A DNA stretch of 64,000 nt from Gemmatimonadota bacterium (GCA_021298835.1 JAJTHG010000022.1:35477-99476); one strand, 5' to 3'; counted from the stretch's first letter, positions 1 to 10,390 are shown. Made by a program: numbers and translations. The notes: generated by a model not told the origin, from the sequence alone.

Positions 1-318
1 CCGCGCGAGGTGACGCTGCTCGCCGAGTCCGACGGTGCCGTCATCGGGATCCTCCGGGTGGTGGCGGCGCCGCCGAGTCCGTTGCACGCGGAGTTCCGGC
101 ACGCGTACCTCACGTCCGCCTACGTCGTGCCGACGGCCCGGCGGCGCGGCGTCCTGCGCGCGCTCGTGGCGCACGCGCTCGCCTGGTGCGAGGCGCACGG
201 CGTGGCGGAGGTCCGGCTCCATTCCGCCGTCGGCAACGCGGCCGCGGCCCGGGCGTGGGACGCGCTCGGGTTCGGGGTCGCAGAGGAGCTGCGGCGGCGG
301 GTGCTCGGCCTGCGATGA
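1..318 (+). CDS. GNAT-family N-acetyltransferase, 5' end cut by the window
   Basis: The frame is open to the left edge and ends in TGA at 316-318. A GTG at 10 is available but is probably internal, because only about 105 residues are present and GNAT proteins usually have 140-170. The acetyl-CoA binding motif is seen as VVPTARRRGVLRAL, and the family's usual C-terminal AARAWDALGF follows. The family transfers an acetyl group from acetyl-CoA to an amine; the substrate cannot be told. The stop overlaps the start of the next gene (ATGA), so the two are probably translationally coupled. Confidence 0.8.
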   Translation, partial: PREVTLLAESDGAVIGILRVVAAPPSPLHAEFRHAYLTSAYVVPTARRRGVLRALVAHALAWCEAHGVAEVRLHSAVGNAAAARAWDALGFGVAEELRRRVLGLR

Positions 319-2948
319 CGGACCGCGCGCGGACGGCCCGCCCGCCCGGCATCCGGATCCGTCTCGCGTGGTTCGCGCTCGCGGTCTCCCTGCCGATCGT
401 GACGCTGCTGATCCTCGGCGTCGTCCGCGACAACCGCGCGTCGCGCCTCGACGCGGAGCGGCGGCTCGCAGCGCTGGCCGAGCGCGTCGCAGGGCGCCTG
501 TCCCAGCGCCTCGACGACTTCGAGCACCTCTTGGCCGGTGCCACGCGCGTTGTCGAGCCGCGACCGGAGGCCGCCGCCCGCAACACCGCGCTGCTCGCCG
601 CCATCGCGAGTCGGCTGTCCTTGTCCCGCGGTGCCACGCTGATCGCCACCGACCGGACGGGTCGGCTCGTCGGCTGGTCCCGACTCGATGCCCCCGTGCC
701 GGACGTCACGCTGGCTGACCGGCCGCACTTCGTGGCGACGATGTCGGGCGCGCGACGCGTGATCGGCAGCCCGGTTCGACTGCGGAACGACACCACCGTC
801 TGGGGGCTCACGATCGCGGAGCCGATCCCCGGACCGGACGGACGGCCGGCCGGGATGCTCGGGGTCACGCTCCGGTTATCCATGCTCGGCTCGGAGCTCG
901 ACCTTCCGGACCTCCCGGCGGGCGCCGTCGTCCAGTTGCAGGACAGCACCACCATCATCGCGCGCAGCGCGGACGCAGCCATCTGGGTGGGACGGCGCGC
1001 GCCGCGGACGAACGTCGTCGGGGGGAGCACCGACAGCCCGGAGGCCGCCCCGGTCCGCTGGGGCGACGATGTACTCCGCTACACGGCGCGACGCCCCGTT
1101 CCGAACGCCCCGGACTGGCACGTGGACATCGGGCTGCCGGTCGCACTGGTGGACGCGCCCCTCGAGCGCGACCTCCAGACGGCGTGGATCTTCGGCCTGC
1201 TGGCCCTCAGCATCGCCTACGCCCTGGGCCGCTGGATGAGCGGCCGGATCGTCACGCCCCTTCGCGCGCTGGCGTCGGACGCCGAGCGGCTCGCCGGGGG
1301 AGGGCCGGCGACGCGACCGGCGCCGCCGCCCGCCGGCGCCGTGGCCGAAGTGACGACCCTCGCGACCGCCCTCGACACCATGGCGCTCCGCGAGGCGGAA
1401 CGGACGGCGGCGCTGCGCCAGGCCGAGACGAACGCACGCGTGCTCTTCGAGCAGAGCCCGGTGCCGATGCTGGTCATCACCGGCGACACGCTGCTGATCG
1501 CCGACGTCAACGCCGCAGCCGCCACCCTGCTCGGCTGGGAAGGCAAGTCGCTCGTAGGCCGGACGGTCGAATCGCTGCGCCCCGCCGAGGACCTCCCCCG
1601 GTGGCGCGCGATGGTCGCCTCGCTCGGCGACGGGGTCACGCACCTCGGGCAGTGGCGCTACCTGACGCGAGACGAGCGCACGCTCGACGTCGAGCTCGTC
1701 ACGGCGCGCACGTTGCTCGACGGGAAGACGGCGTACCTGACGGTCGTCACCGACGTCACGGAGCGGCTCGCCGCCGAGCGCGCGCTGGCCGACGGGCAGG
1801 AGGAGCTGCGCCAGGCGCAGAAGATGGAGGCGCTCGGCCGCTTCGCCGGGGGAATCGCGCACGACTTCAACAACCTGCTCACGGCCATCCTCGGCCAGAT
1901 CGAGGTGACGCTCGACGACCTGGAGGCCGACTCGCCGGTGCGGCAGGACCTCGAGCCGGTGCGACGGTCCGCGGAACGGATGGCGGGACTCACGAAGCAG
2001 ATCCTCGCCTTCGGGCGCCGGCAGGTGGTGAAGCCGGTCACGCTCGACCTGCGCACCGTGATCCAGGAGTTCGAGCCGACGATGAGCCGCCTGCTCCCGT
2101 CGGGCGTGGACCTCGCCATCACCTGCGGGGACGCGCCGGCGTGGCTCGTCGCCGATCGCGCGCAGGTCGAGCAGGTGCTGCTCAACCTCGCCGTGAACGC
2201 GCGCGACGCGATGCCGCAGGGTGGAACGATCGCGATCAGCGTGGACCGCGACGCGATCGGCCCGACCGAGGCGCTGCAGGCCGGCCGGCGTGACGGCCCC
2301 GCGGTGCGGCTGAGCGTGCGCGACACCGGCCTCGGGATCGAGCCGTCGCTGCAGCCGCGGATCTTCGAGCCGTTCTTCACGACCAAGGCGCCCGGCAAGG
2401 GAACCGGGCTCGGGCTCGCCACGGTCTATGCGATCATGCAACAGGCAGGTGGGGTCATCCGCGTGGACAGCGCCCCGGGCCAGGGGACGCGCTTCGACGT
2501 CCTGTGGCCCGCCGCACCGGAGGCCGAGGACGACGGGCGACAGACGAGCGGCCCGAGGCCCGCGCTGTCCGCCGTGCCGCCGCGCGAGACCGTGCTCATC
2601 GTGGACGACGAGGAGGGCATCCGGCGGCTCGTGAGCACGGCGTTGGCGCGTCTGGGGTACCGGGTGCTGTCCGCCGCCGACGGAGTGGAGGCGGCCGAGG
2701 TGGCGGCCGCGCACCGGGGGCCGATCCACCTGGTGGTCACGGACTGCGTGATGCCGCGGATGGGCGGCCGCGAACTGGCCGCGGCGCTGCGCGAGCTGCG
2801 ACCGGCGACGAGGGTGCTGTTCGTGTCGGGCCACACCGACGACACCACACTGCTGGCCGCGATCGCGGCGGAGCAGGCGGCCTTCCTGCCGAAGCCGTTC
2901 ACACCGGGCACGCTGACGGCGCGCGTGCGGGAGCTCCTCGATGCCTGA
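315..2948 (+). CDS. Membrane-bound hybrid sensor histidine kinase with receiver domain
   Basis: An 877-residue protein, started at the ATG that overlaps the GNAT stop. An N-terminal membrane segment (about residues 15-35) and a second one (about 295-315) flank an extracytoplasmic sensing region of about 250 residues. Then come a HAMP-like linker, a PAS domain (about 375-490), the phosphoacceptor motif [11 protein letters not shown] with His516, an ATPase domain with the [12 protein letters not shown] box, and a C-terminal receiver (VLIVDDEE, phosphoacceptor Asp810 in TDCVMP). The family autophosphorylates on His and passes phosphate to its own receiver, and often onward to a separate protein. 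No partner regulator is adjacent. The sensed signal is unknown. Confidence 0.93.
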   Translation: MTDRARTARPPGIRIRLAWFALAVSLPIVTLLILGVVRDNRASRLDAERRLAALAERVAGRLSQRLDDFEHLLAGATRVVEPRPEAAARNTALLAAIASRLSLSRGATLIATDRTGRLVGWSRLDAPVPDVTLADRPHFVATMSGARRVIGSPVRLRNDTTVWGLTIAEPIPGPDGRPAGMLGVTLRLSMLGSELDLPDLPAGAVVQLQDSTTIIARSADAAIWVGRRAPRTNVVGGSTDSPEAAPVRWGDDVLRYTARRPVPNAPDWHVDIGLPVALVDAPLERDLQTAWIFGLLALSIAYALGRWMSGRIVTPLRALASDAERLAGGGPATRPAPPPAGAVAEVTTLATALDTMALREAERTAALRQAETNARVLFEQSPVPMLVITGDTLLIADVNAAAATLLGWEGKSLVGRTVESLRPAEDLPRWRAMVASLGDGVTHLGQWRYLTRDERTLDVELVTARTLLDGKTAYLTVVTDVTERLAAERALADGQEELRQAQKMEALGRFAGGIAHDFNNLLTAILGQIEVTLDDLEADSPVRQDLEPVRRSAERMAGLTKQILAFGRRQVVKPVTLDLRTVIQEFEPTMSRLLPSGVDLAITCGDAPAWLVADRAQVEQVLLNLAVNARDAMPQGGTIAISVDRDAIGPTEALQAGRRDGPAVRLSVRDTGLGIEPSLQPRIFEPFFTTKAPGKGTGLGLATVYAIMQQAGGVIRVDSAPGQGTRFDVLWPAAPEAEDDGRQTSGPRPALSAVPPRETVLIVDDEEGIRRLVSTALARLGYRVLSAADGVEAAEVAAAHRGPIHLVVTDCVMPRMGGRELAAALRELRPATRVLFVSGHTDDTTLLAAIAAEQAAFLPKPFTPGTLTARVRELLDA

Positions 2949-3412
2949 CATCGGGCGCCGGGCTGCCGCCCTCGGTCGCATCGTCATCGTCGGGCACGGT
3001 CTGACCGACTCGGGCGCGATGCTCGGTGCCGGCGCATGGGCCGTGCACCGGCGTGCACCGGCGTGCACCGGCGTGCACCGGCGCGCACCGGCGCGCACCG
3101 GCGCGGGACGGCAGCGGAGGACTCGACGGAGACGCGCTGGCGGCGGGTCATGCGCCGGTTGCAGGCGACGGCCCGGGTCCACGGGCTCCCGGTCGCACTC
3201 CGCGAGCGGCCCCCGAGTCGGGGAGCGACGCGGTCGCGGAAGCCGAGGCGGCCGGTACGGCGATGGTGCCGTCACGCGAGATAGGGCGGCACGGGACGGA
3301 GTGGTACGTTGCGGGAGACCCGATCCATTTCGACGATCGGGGAGCGGGGCGGTACGCGGCGGGACTGGTGGCGGACGTCGCCGGGCTGCGGCGGGCCGTG
3401 ACGGGGCAGTAG
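2941..3412 (+). pseudogene. Broken SGNH/GDSL-type hydrolase gene disrupted around a 10-bp tandem repeat
   Basis: Three frames each give one recognisable piece. Frame 1 starts at ATG 2941, overlapping the kinase stop, and reads RIVIVGHGLTDSGAM, like SGNH block I (normally GDS). Frame 3, about 3115-3205, reads MRRLQATARVHGLPVALRER. Frame 2 to the TAG at 3410 reads DPIHFDDRGAGRYAAGLV, like SGNH block V (DxxH). Between the first two pieces lie six copies of a 10-bp repeat, which cannot keep frame. I infer a small SGNH hydrolase inactivated by repeat expansion and at least one more frameshift. An alternative is an uncharacterised protein of about 128 residues in frame 2 only. Confidence 0.45.
3041..3100. 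repeat. 10-bp minisatellite, six copies
   Basis: The unit is gcgtgcaccg. The first copy has one mismatch, three copies are identical, and the last two read gcgcgcaccg. A seventh decayed copy may follow at 3101-3110. The unit length is not a multiple of three, and the array sits in the middle of the broken SGNH-like gene. Confidence 0.9.
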
Positions 3413-3490
3413 GGCAAGGTCAACGGCGCGCGCCGGGCCACGCACTGCGTGGCGTCCGACGCGGGCCGGGCGGCCGATTCCGGAGTCACG

Positions 3491-4759
3491 ATGCGCTTCC
3501 ACACCTACAAGAAGTTCGATCCGGCGATGGCCGACGAGATCGACCTGCAGCAGCTGCTCGAGCAGCTCGCGGATTTCCTGCTGCAGTCGGGCTTCGCGGG
3601 GCACTCGCCCTGGGGCGACCACGAAGGGGAAGGCGACCGGTCGTTCGACGCGCTCAAGGAGGCGATCCTCAACGCGCTGATCGAGGGCAACCAGTTCACG
3701 CCCGAGATGCTCGAGGCGCTGCGCGGCGACGGGGACGACGGGGCGCAGCAGAAGCTGGCGCAGCTGCTCGACGACCTCGTCCAGCGGCTGCTCGAGGGGG
3801 GCTACATCAAGGCCGACGCGCCGCCGCAGGTGCCGGCGGGGTACGAGAGCGTGACCGGCAAGGGCGGTGTGGCCCAGGCCGCGGCGCGCGACGTCCAGTT
3901 CAACCTCACCGAGAAGGGCATCGACTTCCTCGGCTACAAGGCGCTCCGCGGGCTCCTCGGCTCCTTCGGCAAGTCGAGCGCGGGCTCGCACGACACGCCG
4001 TACCTCGCCACCGGCATCGAGGCCGACGCGTGGGCCAAGCCGTACGAGTTCGGCGACGTGCTCAACGTGGACGTCGTCGAGACGCTCAAGAACGCGCTGG
4101 CGCGCACCGGATCGCTCGACGTGCCGATGGACATCGACTACGGCGATCTCATGGTGCGGCAGGCCGAGTACCGCTCGAGCTGCGCGACGGTGCTGATGCT
4201 CGACTGCTCGCACTCGATGATCCTCTACGGGGAGGACCGCTTCACACCGGCGAAGAAGGTGGCGCTGGCGCTGACGCACCTGATCCGCACGCAATTCCCG
4301 GGCGACACGATCCGCGTGGTGCTGTTCCATGACTCGGCCGAGGAGATCCCGCTCGCCACTCTGGCCGGAGCGCAGGTGGGGCCGTATCACACCAACACGT
4401 GCGAGGGGCTCAAGCTCGCGCGGCGGATCCTCATGGCACAGAAGAAGGACATGCGCCAGGTCATCATGATCACCGACGGCAAGCCCTCGGCGCTGACGCT
4501 GCCGGACGGGCGGATCTACAAGAACTCGATGGGACTCGATGCCGGCGTGCTCGGCGAGACGCTGCGCGAGGTCGCCAACTGCCGGCGGAGCGGGATCCAG
4601 ATCAACACCTTCATGCTCGCGCGGGACCGGGCGCTGGTGGAGTTCGTCAAGCAGGTGTCGATTATCGCGCGAGGGAAGGCGTACTTCACCAACACGATGT
4701 CACTCGGGCAGTTCGTGCTGATGGACTTCCTGCGGCGGAAGACCAAGACGGTCTCCTGA
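3491..4759 (+). CDS. von Willebrand factor type A domain protein
   Basis: A 422-residue cytoplasmic protein. ATG 3491 is preferred over an ATG 42 bases upstream because the sequence [11 protein letters not shown] begins a compact, family-like N-terminus. The C-terminal half is a VWA domain with the metal-ion-dependent adhesion motif DCSHSM (Asp238, Ser240, Ser242), the downstream Thr in HTNTCEG, and ITDGKPS. Such proteins usually work with a MoxR or Mg-chelatase-like AAA ATPase to remodel or insert metals into partner proteins, but no ATPase is adjacent here. The N-terminal half is helical and charged, with no recognised domain. It converges with the Ser/Thr kinase gene 22 bases away. Confidence 0.85.
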   Translation: MRFHTYKKFDPAMADEIDLQQLLEQLADFLLQSGFAGHSPWGDHEGEGDRSFDALKEAILNALIEGNQFTPEMLEALRGDGDDGAQQKLAQLLDDLVQRLLEGGYIKADAPPQVPAGYESVTGKGGVAQAAARDVQFNLTEKGIDFLGYKALRGLLGSFGKSSAGSHDTPYLATGIEADAWAKPYEFGDVLNVDVVETLKNALARTGSLDVPMDIDYGDLMVRQAEYRSSCATVLMLDCSHSMILYGEDRFTPAKKVALALTHLIRTQFPGDTIRVVLFHDSAEEIPLATLAGAQVGPYHTNTCEGLKLARRILMAQKKDMRQVIMITDGKPSALTLPDGRIYKNSMGLDAGVLGETLREVANCRRSGIQINTFMLARDRALVEFVKQVSIIARGKAYFTNTMSLGQFVLMDFLRRKTKTVS

Positions 4760-4760
4760 C

Positions 4761-4775
4761 GCCGGCGGCGCCGGC
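4761..4775. terminator. GC hairpin between convergent genes
   Basis: GCCGGC, a 3-base loop, then GCCGGC lies exactly between the convergent VWA and kinase genes. There is no T tract, so it is at most a weak or bidirectional terminator. Confidence 0.35.
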
Positions 4776-4781
4776 CCGGGC

Positions 4782-7514
4782 TCAGCGCCTCGCCCGCAGG
4801 AGCGCGACGAAGGACGGATCGGTGGCCAGGCCCCGGAACTCCGGCGCCGCCGCGATCAGCACCACCCCCGCCTCGAGCGGATTCCCGAAGGTCGCCCCCG
4901 TCGCGATCGCCTCCGCGAGGTCGCGCAGGGCGGTCGGGGGGTCGCCGAGGGCCGCGGCGACGCGGGCGCGCAGCAGCAGGGCATCGGCGCGCTGGAGTCC
5001 GGTCGCCGACGCGGGCACGAGGACCGCCAGGGACGCGCGCGCGGCGTCCCGGCGCCCCGCCGCGACCTCGAGGAGGGCGAGGCCCGCACCGGCTCGCGCG
5101 TCGTCGGGCTTCGCCTGCCGGAGCGCCAGCCACGTGCGCCGCGCGCCGCCCGTGTCGTGCGCCGCCATCTGCAGGCGCGCCCACGCCGCGAGAGCGCCCG
5201 GCGCGGCATCGCGTCCGGCAACGCCGAGGCGTTCCAGCGCGACGGTCGCGGCCGCAGCGGCGTCGGTGGCGTGGCCGTGGTGCCGGAGCAGTTCGACGAC
5301 GCTCGCGGCCGCGTGGACGAGCCGCGGCTCCGGGCGGGTCGAGGCGCGGTCGAGCAACCGCCCGTGGGCGGCCAGCGCGGCACCGGGCTTCCCGGCGGCG
5401 GCGTAGGCCATCGCCTGCATCGCGTCGAGCTCCGGGTCGTCGGGGAACTGCGCGAGCGCCTGACGCGCCGTCGTGATCGCCTCGTCGTGGCGGCGGCCGA
5501 GGTGCAGCGCCGCGATCTTCCAGCGCCAGTACCCCGGCCGGATGAGGTTCACGCCGCGGAAGGCGTCGCTTCGCTCGAGGAAGCGCAACGCGCTGTCCGG
5601 GCGGTTCGCCCACACGGCGGCCATGGCGGCGATCACCGCGATGTCGCTCCCCGGCAGCAGGCGGATGCCCTCGCGCGCCGCCGCGTACGTGGCTTCGGCG
5701 TCGCCGGCGACCTGCGCGCGCAGGAAATCCACCATCACGAGCTCGCTCGGGATCGCGTTCGCGCGGCGCACCTCCACGCGCGAAAGCAGCGCCCGCGCGG
5801 TGTCGAGGGCCGCCGGCACGCGGTCCATGATGCCGACGTCGGCGTGCGCGTAGGCGTTGAGCACCAGCGGCACCACGTATGCGGAGTCGAGCGACTCCGC
5901 CGCGCGGTAGCGGCGGAAGGCGTCCGCCGTGTCGCCGCGGGCGAACGCGGCGACGGCCGAGTAGACCTCGAGGAACGACTCGTAGCTCGGTGGATCGCCC
6001 ATCCCCTCGCTCCACGCGCGGTCACCGTTGACGATCGGCGCCATGGTGCCCATCGCGCGGCGGCGCAGCGCCTCGACGAGCGCCGGCTTGTCGGAGGCCG
6101 GACCGCTGATGCTCGCGAGGGAGAGCTGGCGGCCGTTGGCGACGTCGAGTAGCTGCGCCTCGACGTGGATCTGATCCCCTTCCCGGTAGTAACGGCCGCT
6201 GACGACGAGGCCGGCACCGGTCTCGCCGGCGATCTCGACGTCGCGCCCGCGCACGCGCACCGCGCCGGTCGAGTCCACGATGATGGACGCGATCTTCGCC
6301 GTGCGCGCATCCACGACCTCGACCGTCCCCGTGCGCGCGATGCCGCGGGTGAGCCAGTCGGCCGCCATGTCGCCGAGTACGTCGAGGGCGGGGTCCCCCG
6401 TCTGATTGCTGAATGGGACGACGACCACCCGCCGCGCATCGGCGACGGCCGTCGGGCGGAGGAGAATGCCCTTGACCACGCCGCGCGTCCGGGCCGGCAG
6501 CAGTTGCCACAGGCCCCCGAGCGCCACCACCGCGACCAACGCTCCGATGCCGAGCCGGCGTCCCCGCCCCGCGGCGGGCGTGCCCCACCTGGTCGGCGTG
6601 CCTGCGGAGGCCGGCGCCGTCTCCGGGGCGGAGGCGGTCCGGTGCGGGGCGGTCGCGCCCGCACCGATGGCATCGAGGGCCTTCAGGAGGTCGTCGGCCA
6701 TCTGCGGCCGGTCGCCGGGCCGCTTGGCCAGGCACTGCATCACGACGTCGGTCAGTTCGCGGGGCAACGCGGGGCGGCGCTCCGCGAGGTCGGGGGGCGC
6801 CTCGAGCACCTGCGCGCGCATGATCTCCGTCGAGGTGCCCGCATTGAACGGGGGCTGGCCATTGAGCATCTCGAAGAGCACCGCGCCGCACGCGTAGAGG
6901 TCCACGCGATGGTCCGCCGCCGGGTCGGCGACGGCCTGCTCGGGCGCCATGTACGCGGGGGTGCCGAGCACGATCCCCGCGCTGGTGTGCTGCGGCGACG
7001 ACCGCCCCCCCGTGGACGCCCCGACGGCCTTGGCGATGCCGAAGTCCGTGACGAGCGCGCCGTCGTCCGACAGAAGGACGTTCTCCGGCTTGAGGTCGCG
7101 GTGTACGATGCCGTTGCGGTGCGCATGGGCAACCGCCCGCAGCACGTCGCGGATGACGGAGATGGCTTCCGGCACCGGCAGCGGCCCCGCGGCCTGCCCC
7201 AGCCGCTCGCGGAGCGACCGCCCCTTCACGAACGGCATCGTGTAGTACGGGATGCCGTCCACCTCCCCGGCGGTGAGCAGCGGGACGACGTGCGGATGGC
7301 TCAGCTGTGCCGCGAAGCCGATCTCGCGACGGAAGCGGTCGGCGTCTATGGTGCCGGCGAGGTCGGGCTCGAGCACCTTGATGACGACGCGCCGGCCGAG
7401 CGCCTTTTCCTCGGCGACGAAGACGCGCGCCATGCCCCCGCCCCCGAGCTCGCGCTCGATCGTGAAGGCACTGCCGAGCGCCGCCGCCAACTGGTCGCGC
7501 AGGGAGGCGGTCAT
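4782..7514 (-). CDS. Ser/Thr protein kinase with membrane anchor, TolB-like and TPR regions
   Basis: A 910-residue protein. The Hanks-type kinase domain spans about residues 18-275, with glycine loop GGGGMARV, Lys46, the catalytic HRDLKPEN (Asp140) and DFG (Asp157), so it should be active. A single membrane segment (about 320-340) puts the rest outside the cytoplasm. Residues about 360-470 resemble the TolB N-terminal fold (VVVPFSNQTGDP, then LTRGIARTG). The last 400 residues are helical and Ala-rich, with TPR-like pairs. This architecture is common in Gemmatimonadota and Acidobacteriota; the signal and targets are unknown. The gene diverges from the nickel transporter gene over 100 bases. 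Confidence 0.92.
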   Translation of the reverse strand: MTASLRDQLAAALGSAFTIERELGGGGMARVFVAEEKALGRRVVIKVLEPDLAGTIDADRFRREIGFAAQLSHPHVVPLLTAGEVDGIPYYTMPFVKGRSLRERLGQAAGPLPVPEAISVIRDVLRAVAHAHRNGIVHRDLKPENVLLSDDGALVTDFGIAKAVGASTGGRSSPQHTSAGIVLGTPAYMAPEQAVADPAADHRVDLYACGAVLFEMLNGQPPFNAGTSTEIMRAQVLEAPPDLAERRPALPRELTDVVMQCLAKRPGDRPQMADDLLKALDAIGAGATAPHRTASAPETAPASAGTPTRWGTPAAGRGRRLGIGALVAVVALGGLWQLLPARTRGVVKGILLRPTAVADARRVVVVPFSNQTGDPALDVLGDMAADWLTRGIARTGTVEVVDARTAKIASIIVDSTGAVRVRGRDVEIAGETGAGLVVSGRYYREGDQIHVEAQLLDVANGRQLSLASISGPASDKPALVEALRRRAMGTMAPIVNGDRAWSEGMGDPPSYESFLEVYSAVAAFARGDTADAFRRYRAAESLDSAYVVPLVLNAYAHADVGIMDRVPAALDTARALLSRVEVRRANAIPSELVMVDFLRAQVAGDAEATYAAAREGIRLLPGSDIAVIAAMAAVWANRPDSALRFLERSDAFRGVNLIRPGYWRWKIAALHLGRRHDEAITTARQALAQFPDDPELDAMQAMAYAAAGKPGAALAAHGRLLDRASTRPEPRLVHAAASVVELLRHHGHATDAAAAATVALERLGVAGRDAAPGALAAWARLQMAAHDTGGARRTWLALRQAKPDDARAGAGLALLEVAAGRRDAARASLAVLVPASATGLQRADALLLRARVAAALGDPPTALRDLAEAIATGATFGNPLEAGVVLIAAAPEFRGLATDPSFVALLRARR

Positions 7515-7614
7515 CGCGACCGGCGCGCGGGAGAGGACGGCGGGACGGGCATGAAGCCCGTAATGTCGCGGCAGCGGGCGTCGCGCCGCCAGCGGCGCCG
7601 GTTACGTTTGCAGC

Positions 7615-8313
7615 ATGATCGGGTTGGCATCGGCCTTGGGGATCGGCGCGCTCTTCGGGCTCAAGCACGCGACCGACGCCGACCACGTGGTGGCCGTGAC
7701 GGCGATCGTGGCGCGCGAGCGGTCGGTCGCACGGGCGGCCCGGGTCGGGGTGCTGTGGGGGATCGGGCACTCGCTGACGGTCTTCCTGCTCGGCGGGACG
7801 ATCATCGCGTTCCGGCTGGTGGTGCCCCCGCGGGTGGGGTTGGGGCTCGAGTTCGGGGTGGCGATCATGCTGGTCCTGCTGGGCGTCGCGAACCTGCGGC
7901 CCGGTGGCGGGCACCGGCACGGCCAGCCGGGAGCCGCCGACGCCGAGGGGCTGGCCGAACTGGCGGCAGTGCCGGCCTCGCGGGCGGGCCTCCGGCCGCT
8001 CCTCGTGGGCGTGGTGCACGGGCTTGCCGGCTCGGCGGCGGTGGCGATCCTCGTGCTGACGACGATCGCGGAGACGGCATGGGCGCTGGCGTACCTGCTG
8101 GTCTTCGGCCTCGGGACCGTGCTCGGGATGCTGGGGGTGACCGTGCTCGTCGCGGTACCGGCGATGCTGGCGGCCAACCGCATGGCACGGCTGCACGGCG
8201 GGATCCGCATGGCCGCCGGGGCGCTGAGCGTCGTCTTCGGCGTGCTGCTGGCGCGCGAGCTGATCGTCGAGGGCGGGCTCTTCTCGGCGGCGCCCGCGTG
8301 GGATCCGCGCTGA
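7615..8313 (+). CDS. HoxN/NixA-related nickel or cobalt transporter-like membrane protein
   Basis: A 232-residue protein with about six hydrophobic segments. Near the N-terminus it carries HATDADHV (His18, Asp21, Asp23, His24), matching the H-x4-D-H metal-binding signature of the nickel/cobalt transporter family, and later GIGHSLTV and VGVVHGLAGSAA repeat His-containing helices. A His-rich loop (GGGHRHGQPG) lies mid-protein. The family imports or exports Ni or Co. No hydrogenase, urease or metalloregulator is nearby, so the metal is not settled. MutY begins 8 bases downstream, suggesting co-transcription. Confidence 0.78.
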   Translation: MIGLASALGIGALFGLKHATDADHVVAVTAIVARERSVARAARVGVLWGIGHSLTVFLLGGTIIAFRLVVPPRVGLGLEFGVAIMLVLLGVANLRPGGGHRHGQPGAADAEGLAELAAVPASRAGLRPLLVGVVHGLAGSAAVAILVLTTIAETAWALAYLLVFGLGTVLGMLGVTVLVAVPAMLAANRMARLHGGIRMAAGALSVVFGVLLARELIVEGGLFSAAPAWDPR

Positions 8314-8321
8314 GCGGGCGG

Positions 8322-9104
8322 ATGGGCTCACGACCGTCGCGACGCGCGTCGGTGCCGACCGGCGAGGCGGCGGCGCGGCGCTTCGGCGCGAAGCTCCGGG
8401 CCTGGTACCGTCGGCACGCCCGCGACCTCCCGTGGCGGCGGACCCGGGACGCGTACCGCATCCTCGTCTCGGAGCTGATGCTCCAGCAGACGCAGGTCTC
8501 GCGGGTGATCGACTACTGGCACGCCTTCCTCGGGCGCTTCCCGACCCTGCACCACGTGGCCGAGGCGCACGAGCACGAGGTGCTGGCGGAGTGGTCGGGC
8601 CTCGGGTACTACGCGCGGGCGCGGAACCTCCACCGGCTCGCGCGGCACGTGGTGCGGGAACGGGATGGCGCGCTGCCGTCCACCCCGGCCGAACTGCGCG
8701 CGCTGCCGGGGATCGGCGCGTACACGGCGGGGGCGGTCGCGTCGTTCGCGTTCGAGCGCCGGGCGGCGCTGGTGGACACCAACGTGGCGCGGGTCCTCGG
8801 GCGCGTCTTCGCCCCCGACCTCGACCCGAAGCGCCCGCGCGACCTCAAGCGCCTGTGGACGATCGCCGAGGCGATCGTCCCCCGCACGGGCAAGGCGGCC
8901 TGGGTGCAGAACCAGGCGCTGATGGAACTCGGCGCGCTGGTCTGCACCGCGCGCGTCAGGCGGTGCGGCGCGTGCCCGGTGCGCGCGTCGTGCCGGACGT
9001 ACGCCCGGACGGCCGGCACCGCGCCGTCCGGACGGGCGGCTCAGCGCCGCAGCGAGTCCTTGGAGCCGAAGCGCGGGAAGCGCTCGTTGATCCGCGGCTC
9101 GTAG
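8322..9104 (+). CDS. mutY: A/G-specific adenine DNA glycosylase
   Basis: A 260-residue enzyme that removes adenine mispaired with 8-oxoguanine. It shows the catalytic Glu in ELMLQQTQ, the helix-hairpin-helix LPGIGAYTAGAVASFAF followed by the catalytic Asp in DTNV, and a [4Fe-4S] site with Cys208-x6-Cys215-x2-Cys218-x5-Cys224. The C-terminal NUDIX-like domain of E. coli MutY, which recognises 8-oxoG, is absent, as in several short MutY proteins. ATG 8322 gives the expected N-terminus. The last 64 bases overlap the 3' end of the convergent citrate synthase gene. Confidence 0.92.
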   Translation: MGSRPSRRASVPTGEAAARRFGAKLRAWYRRHARDLPWRRTRDAYRILVSELMLQQTQVSRVIDYWHAFLGRFPTLHHVAEAHEHEVLAEWSGLGYYARARNLHRLARHVVRERDGALPSTPAELRALPGIGAYTAGAVASFAFERRAALVDTNVARVLGRVFAPDLDPKRPRDLKRLWTIAEAIVPRTGKAAWVQNQALMELGALVCTARVRRCGACPVRASCRTYARTAGTAPSGRAAQRRSESLEPKRGKRSLIRGS

Positions 9105-10390
9105 GGGCGCTCGTCGTATCCGGTGTAGATCTGCCGGGGCCGCGCGATCTTCTGCTCCTTGTCGAGCAGCATCTCCTCCCACTGGGCCAGCCACCCCGCC
9201 GTCCGGGCCACGGCGAAGAGCACCGTGAAGAAGTCCGTGGGGAAGGCCATCGAGCGGTAGATCAGCCCGGTGTAGAAGTCCACGTTCGGGTAGAGCTTCC
9301 GCTTGATGAAGTACTCGTCCTCGAGCGCCGTGCGCTCGAGCTCGAGCGCGATCTCGAGGTCCTTGTCCATTCCGACCTGCGCGAAGACCTCGTCGGCGAG
9401 CTTCTTCACGATCTTCGCCCGGGGGTCGTACGACTTGTACACCCGGTGCCCGAAGCCCATGAGCTTCTTCTCGCCCTTGCCGCTCTTCACCTCCTCGACG
9501 AACGCCTTCACGTTCTTCGGGTGGCCGATCTCCTTGATCATGTAGAGCACGGCCTCGTTCGCGCCGCCGTGCAGGGGGCCGAAGAGCGCGGCGATGCCGG
9601 CCGCGACCGCGGTGAACGGATCGACGTGCGACGAGCCGACCGCGCGCACCGCGTTCGTCGAGCAGTTCTGCTCGTGGTCCGCGTGGAGGATGAACAGCAC
9701 CTCGAGGGCGCGCGTGAAGACCGGGTTCGGCTCGTACCGGGGCTCCGACATGCGCGCGATCATCGAGAGGAAGTTCTCGGTGTAGGTGAGCGCGTTGTCG
9801 GGGTAGATGATCGGCAACCCCTTCACGTGGCGATAGGCGAACGCCGCCATCGTGGGGAGCTTCGCGATCAGCCGGATCCAGGAGATGTTGCGCTGCTCCT
9901 CGTCGTGCACGTGGTGCGCGTCCGGGTAGAACGCCGAGAGCGCCGCGACCGACGAGCAGAGCATGGACATCGGGTGCGCGTCGTACCGGAAGCCCTCGAG
10001 GAACTTCCGGATGTTCTCGTGGACGTACGTGTGGTACGTCACGTGGTACACGAGCTCATCGTACTGCGCCTGCGTCGGCAGCTCGCCGTGGCGCAGCAGG
10101 TAGGCCACCTCGAGGAAGGTGCTCTTCTCCGCCAGCTGCTCGATGGGATAGCCCCGGTAGCGGAGGATCCCCTTGTCGCCGTCGATGAAGGTGATCGCAC
10201 TGCGGCACGACGCGGTGTTCAGGAACGCCGGGTCGTAGCTGCGCAGCCCCGGATCGTCGGCGCCGGCCTTGATCTGCAGGAGGTCGTTGGCGCGGATCGT
10301 CCCGTCGGTGATCGGGAGCTGGTACTGGGTGCCGGTGCGCGAGTCGCGGACGTCGAGCGTGCCGGTGCCGGTCGAGGCGGGGGTCGTCAT
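9041..10390 (-). CDS. gltA: Citrate synthase (type II, hexameric family)
   Basis: A 449-residue enzyme that condenses oxaloacetate and acetyl-CoA in the TCA cycle. The catalytic residues are visible in HADHEQNCSTNAVR, GFGHRVYKSYDPRA and NVDFYTGLIY (Asp). Length and the N-terminal beta-rich extension (LPITDGTIRANDLLQIKAG) match the Gram-negative-type enzyme. ATG 10390 is chosen; in-frame sequence upstream does not look like citrate synthase. It is a stand-alone gene facing away from the BlaI promoter and converging with mutY. Confidence 0.97.
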   Translation of the reverse strand: MTTPASTGTGTLDVRDSRTGTQYQLPITDGTIRANDLLQIKAGADDPGLRSYDPAFLNTASCRSAITFIDGDKGILRYRGYPIEQLAEKSTFLEVAYLLRHGELPTQAQYDELVYHVTYHTYVHENIRKFLEGFRYDAHPMSMLCSSVAALSAFYPDAHHVHDEEQRNISWIRLIAKLPTMAAFAYRHVKGLPIIYPDNALTYTENFLSMIARMSEPRYEPNPVFTRALEVLFILHADHEQNCSTNAVRAVGSSHVDPFTAVAAGIAALFGPLHGGANEAVLYMIKEIGHPKNVKAFVEEVKSGKGEKKLMGFGHRVYKSYDPRAKIVKKLADEVFAQVGMDKDLEIALELERTALEDEYFIKRKLYPNVDFYTGLIYRSMAFPTDFFTVLFAVARTAGWLAQWEEMLLDKEQKIARPRQIYTGYDERPYEPRINERFPRFGSKDSLRR

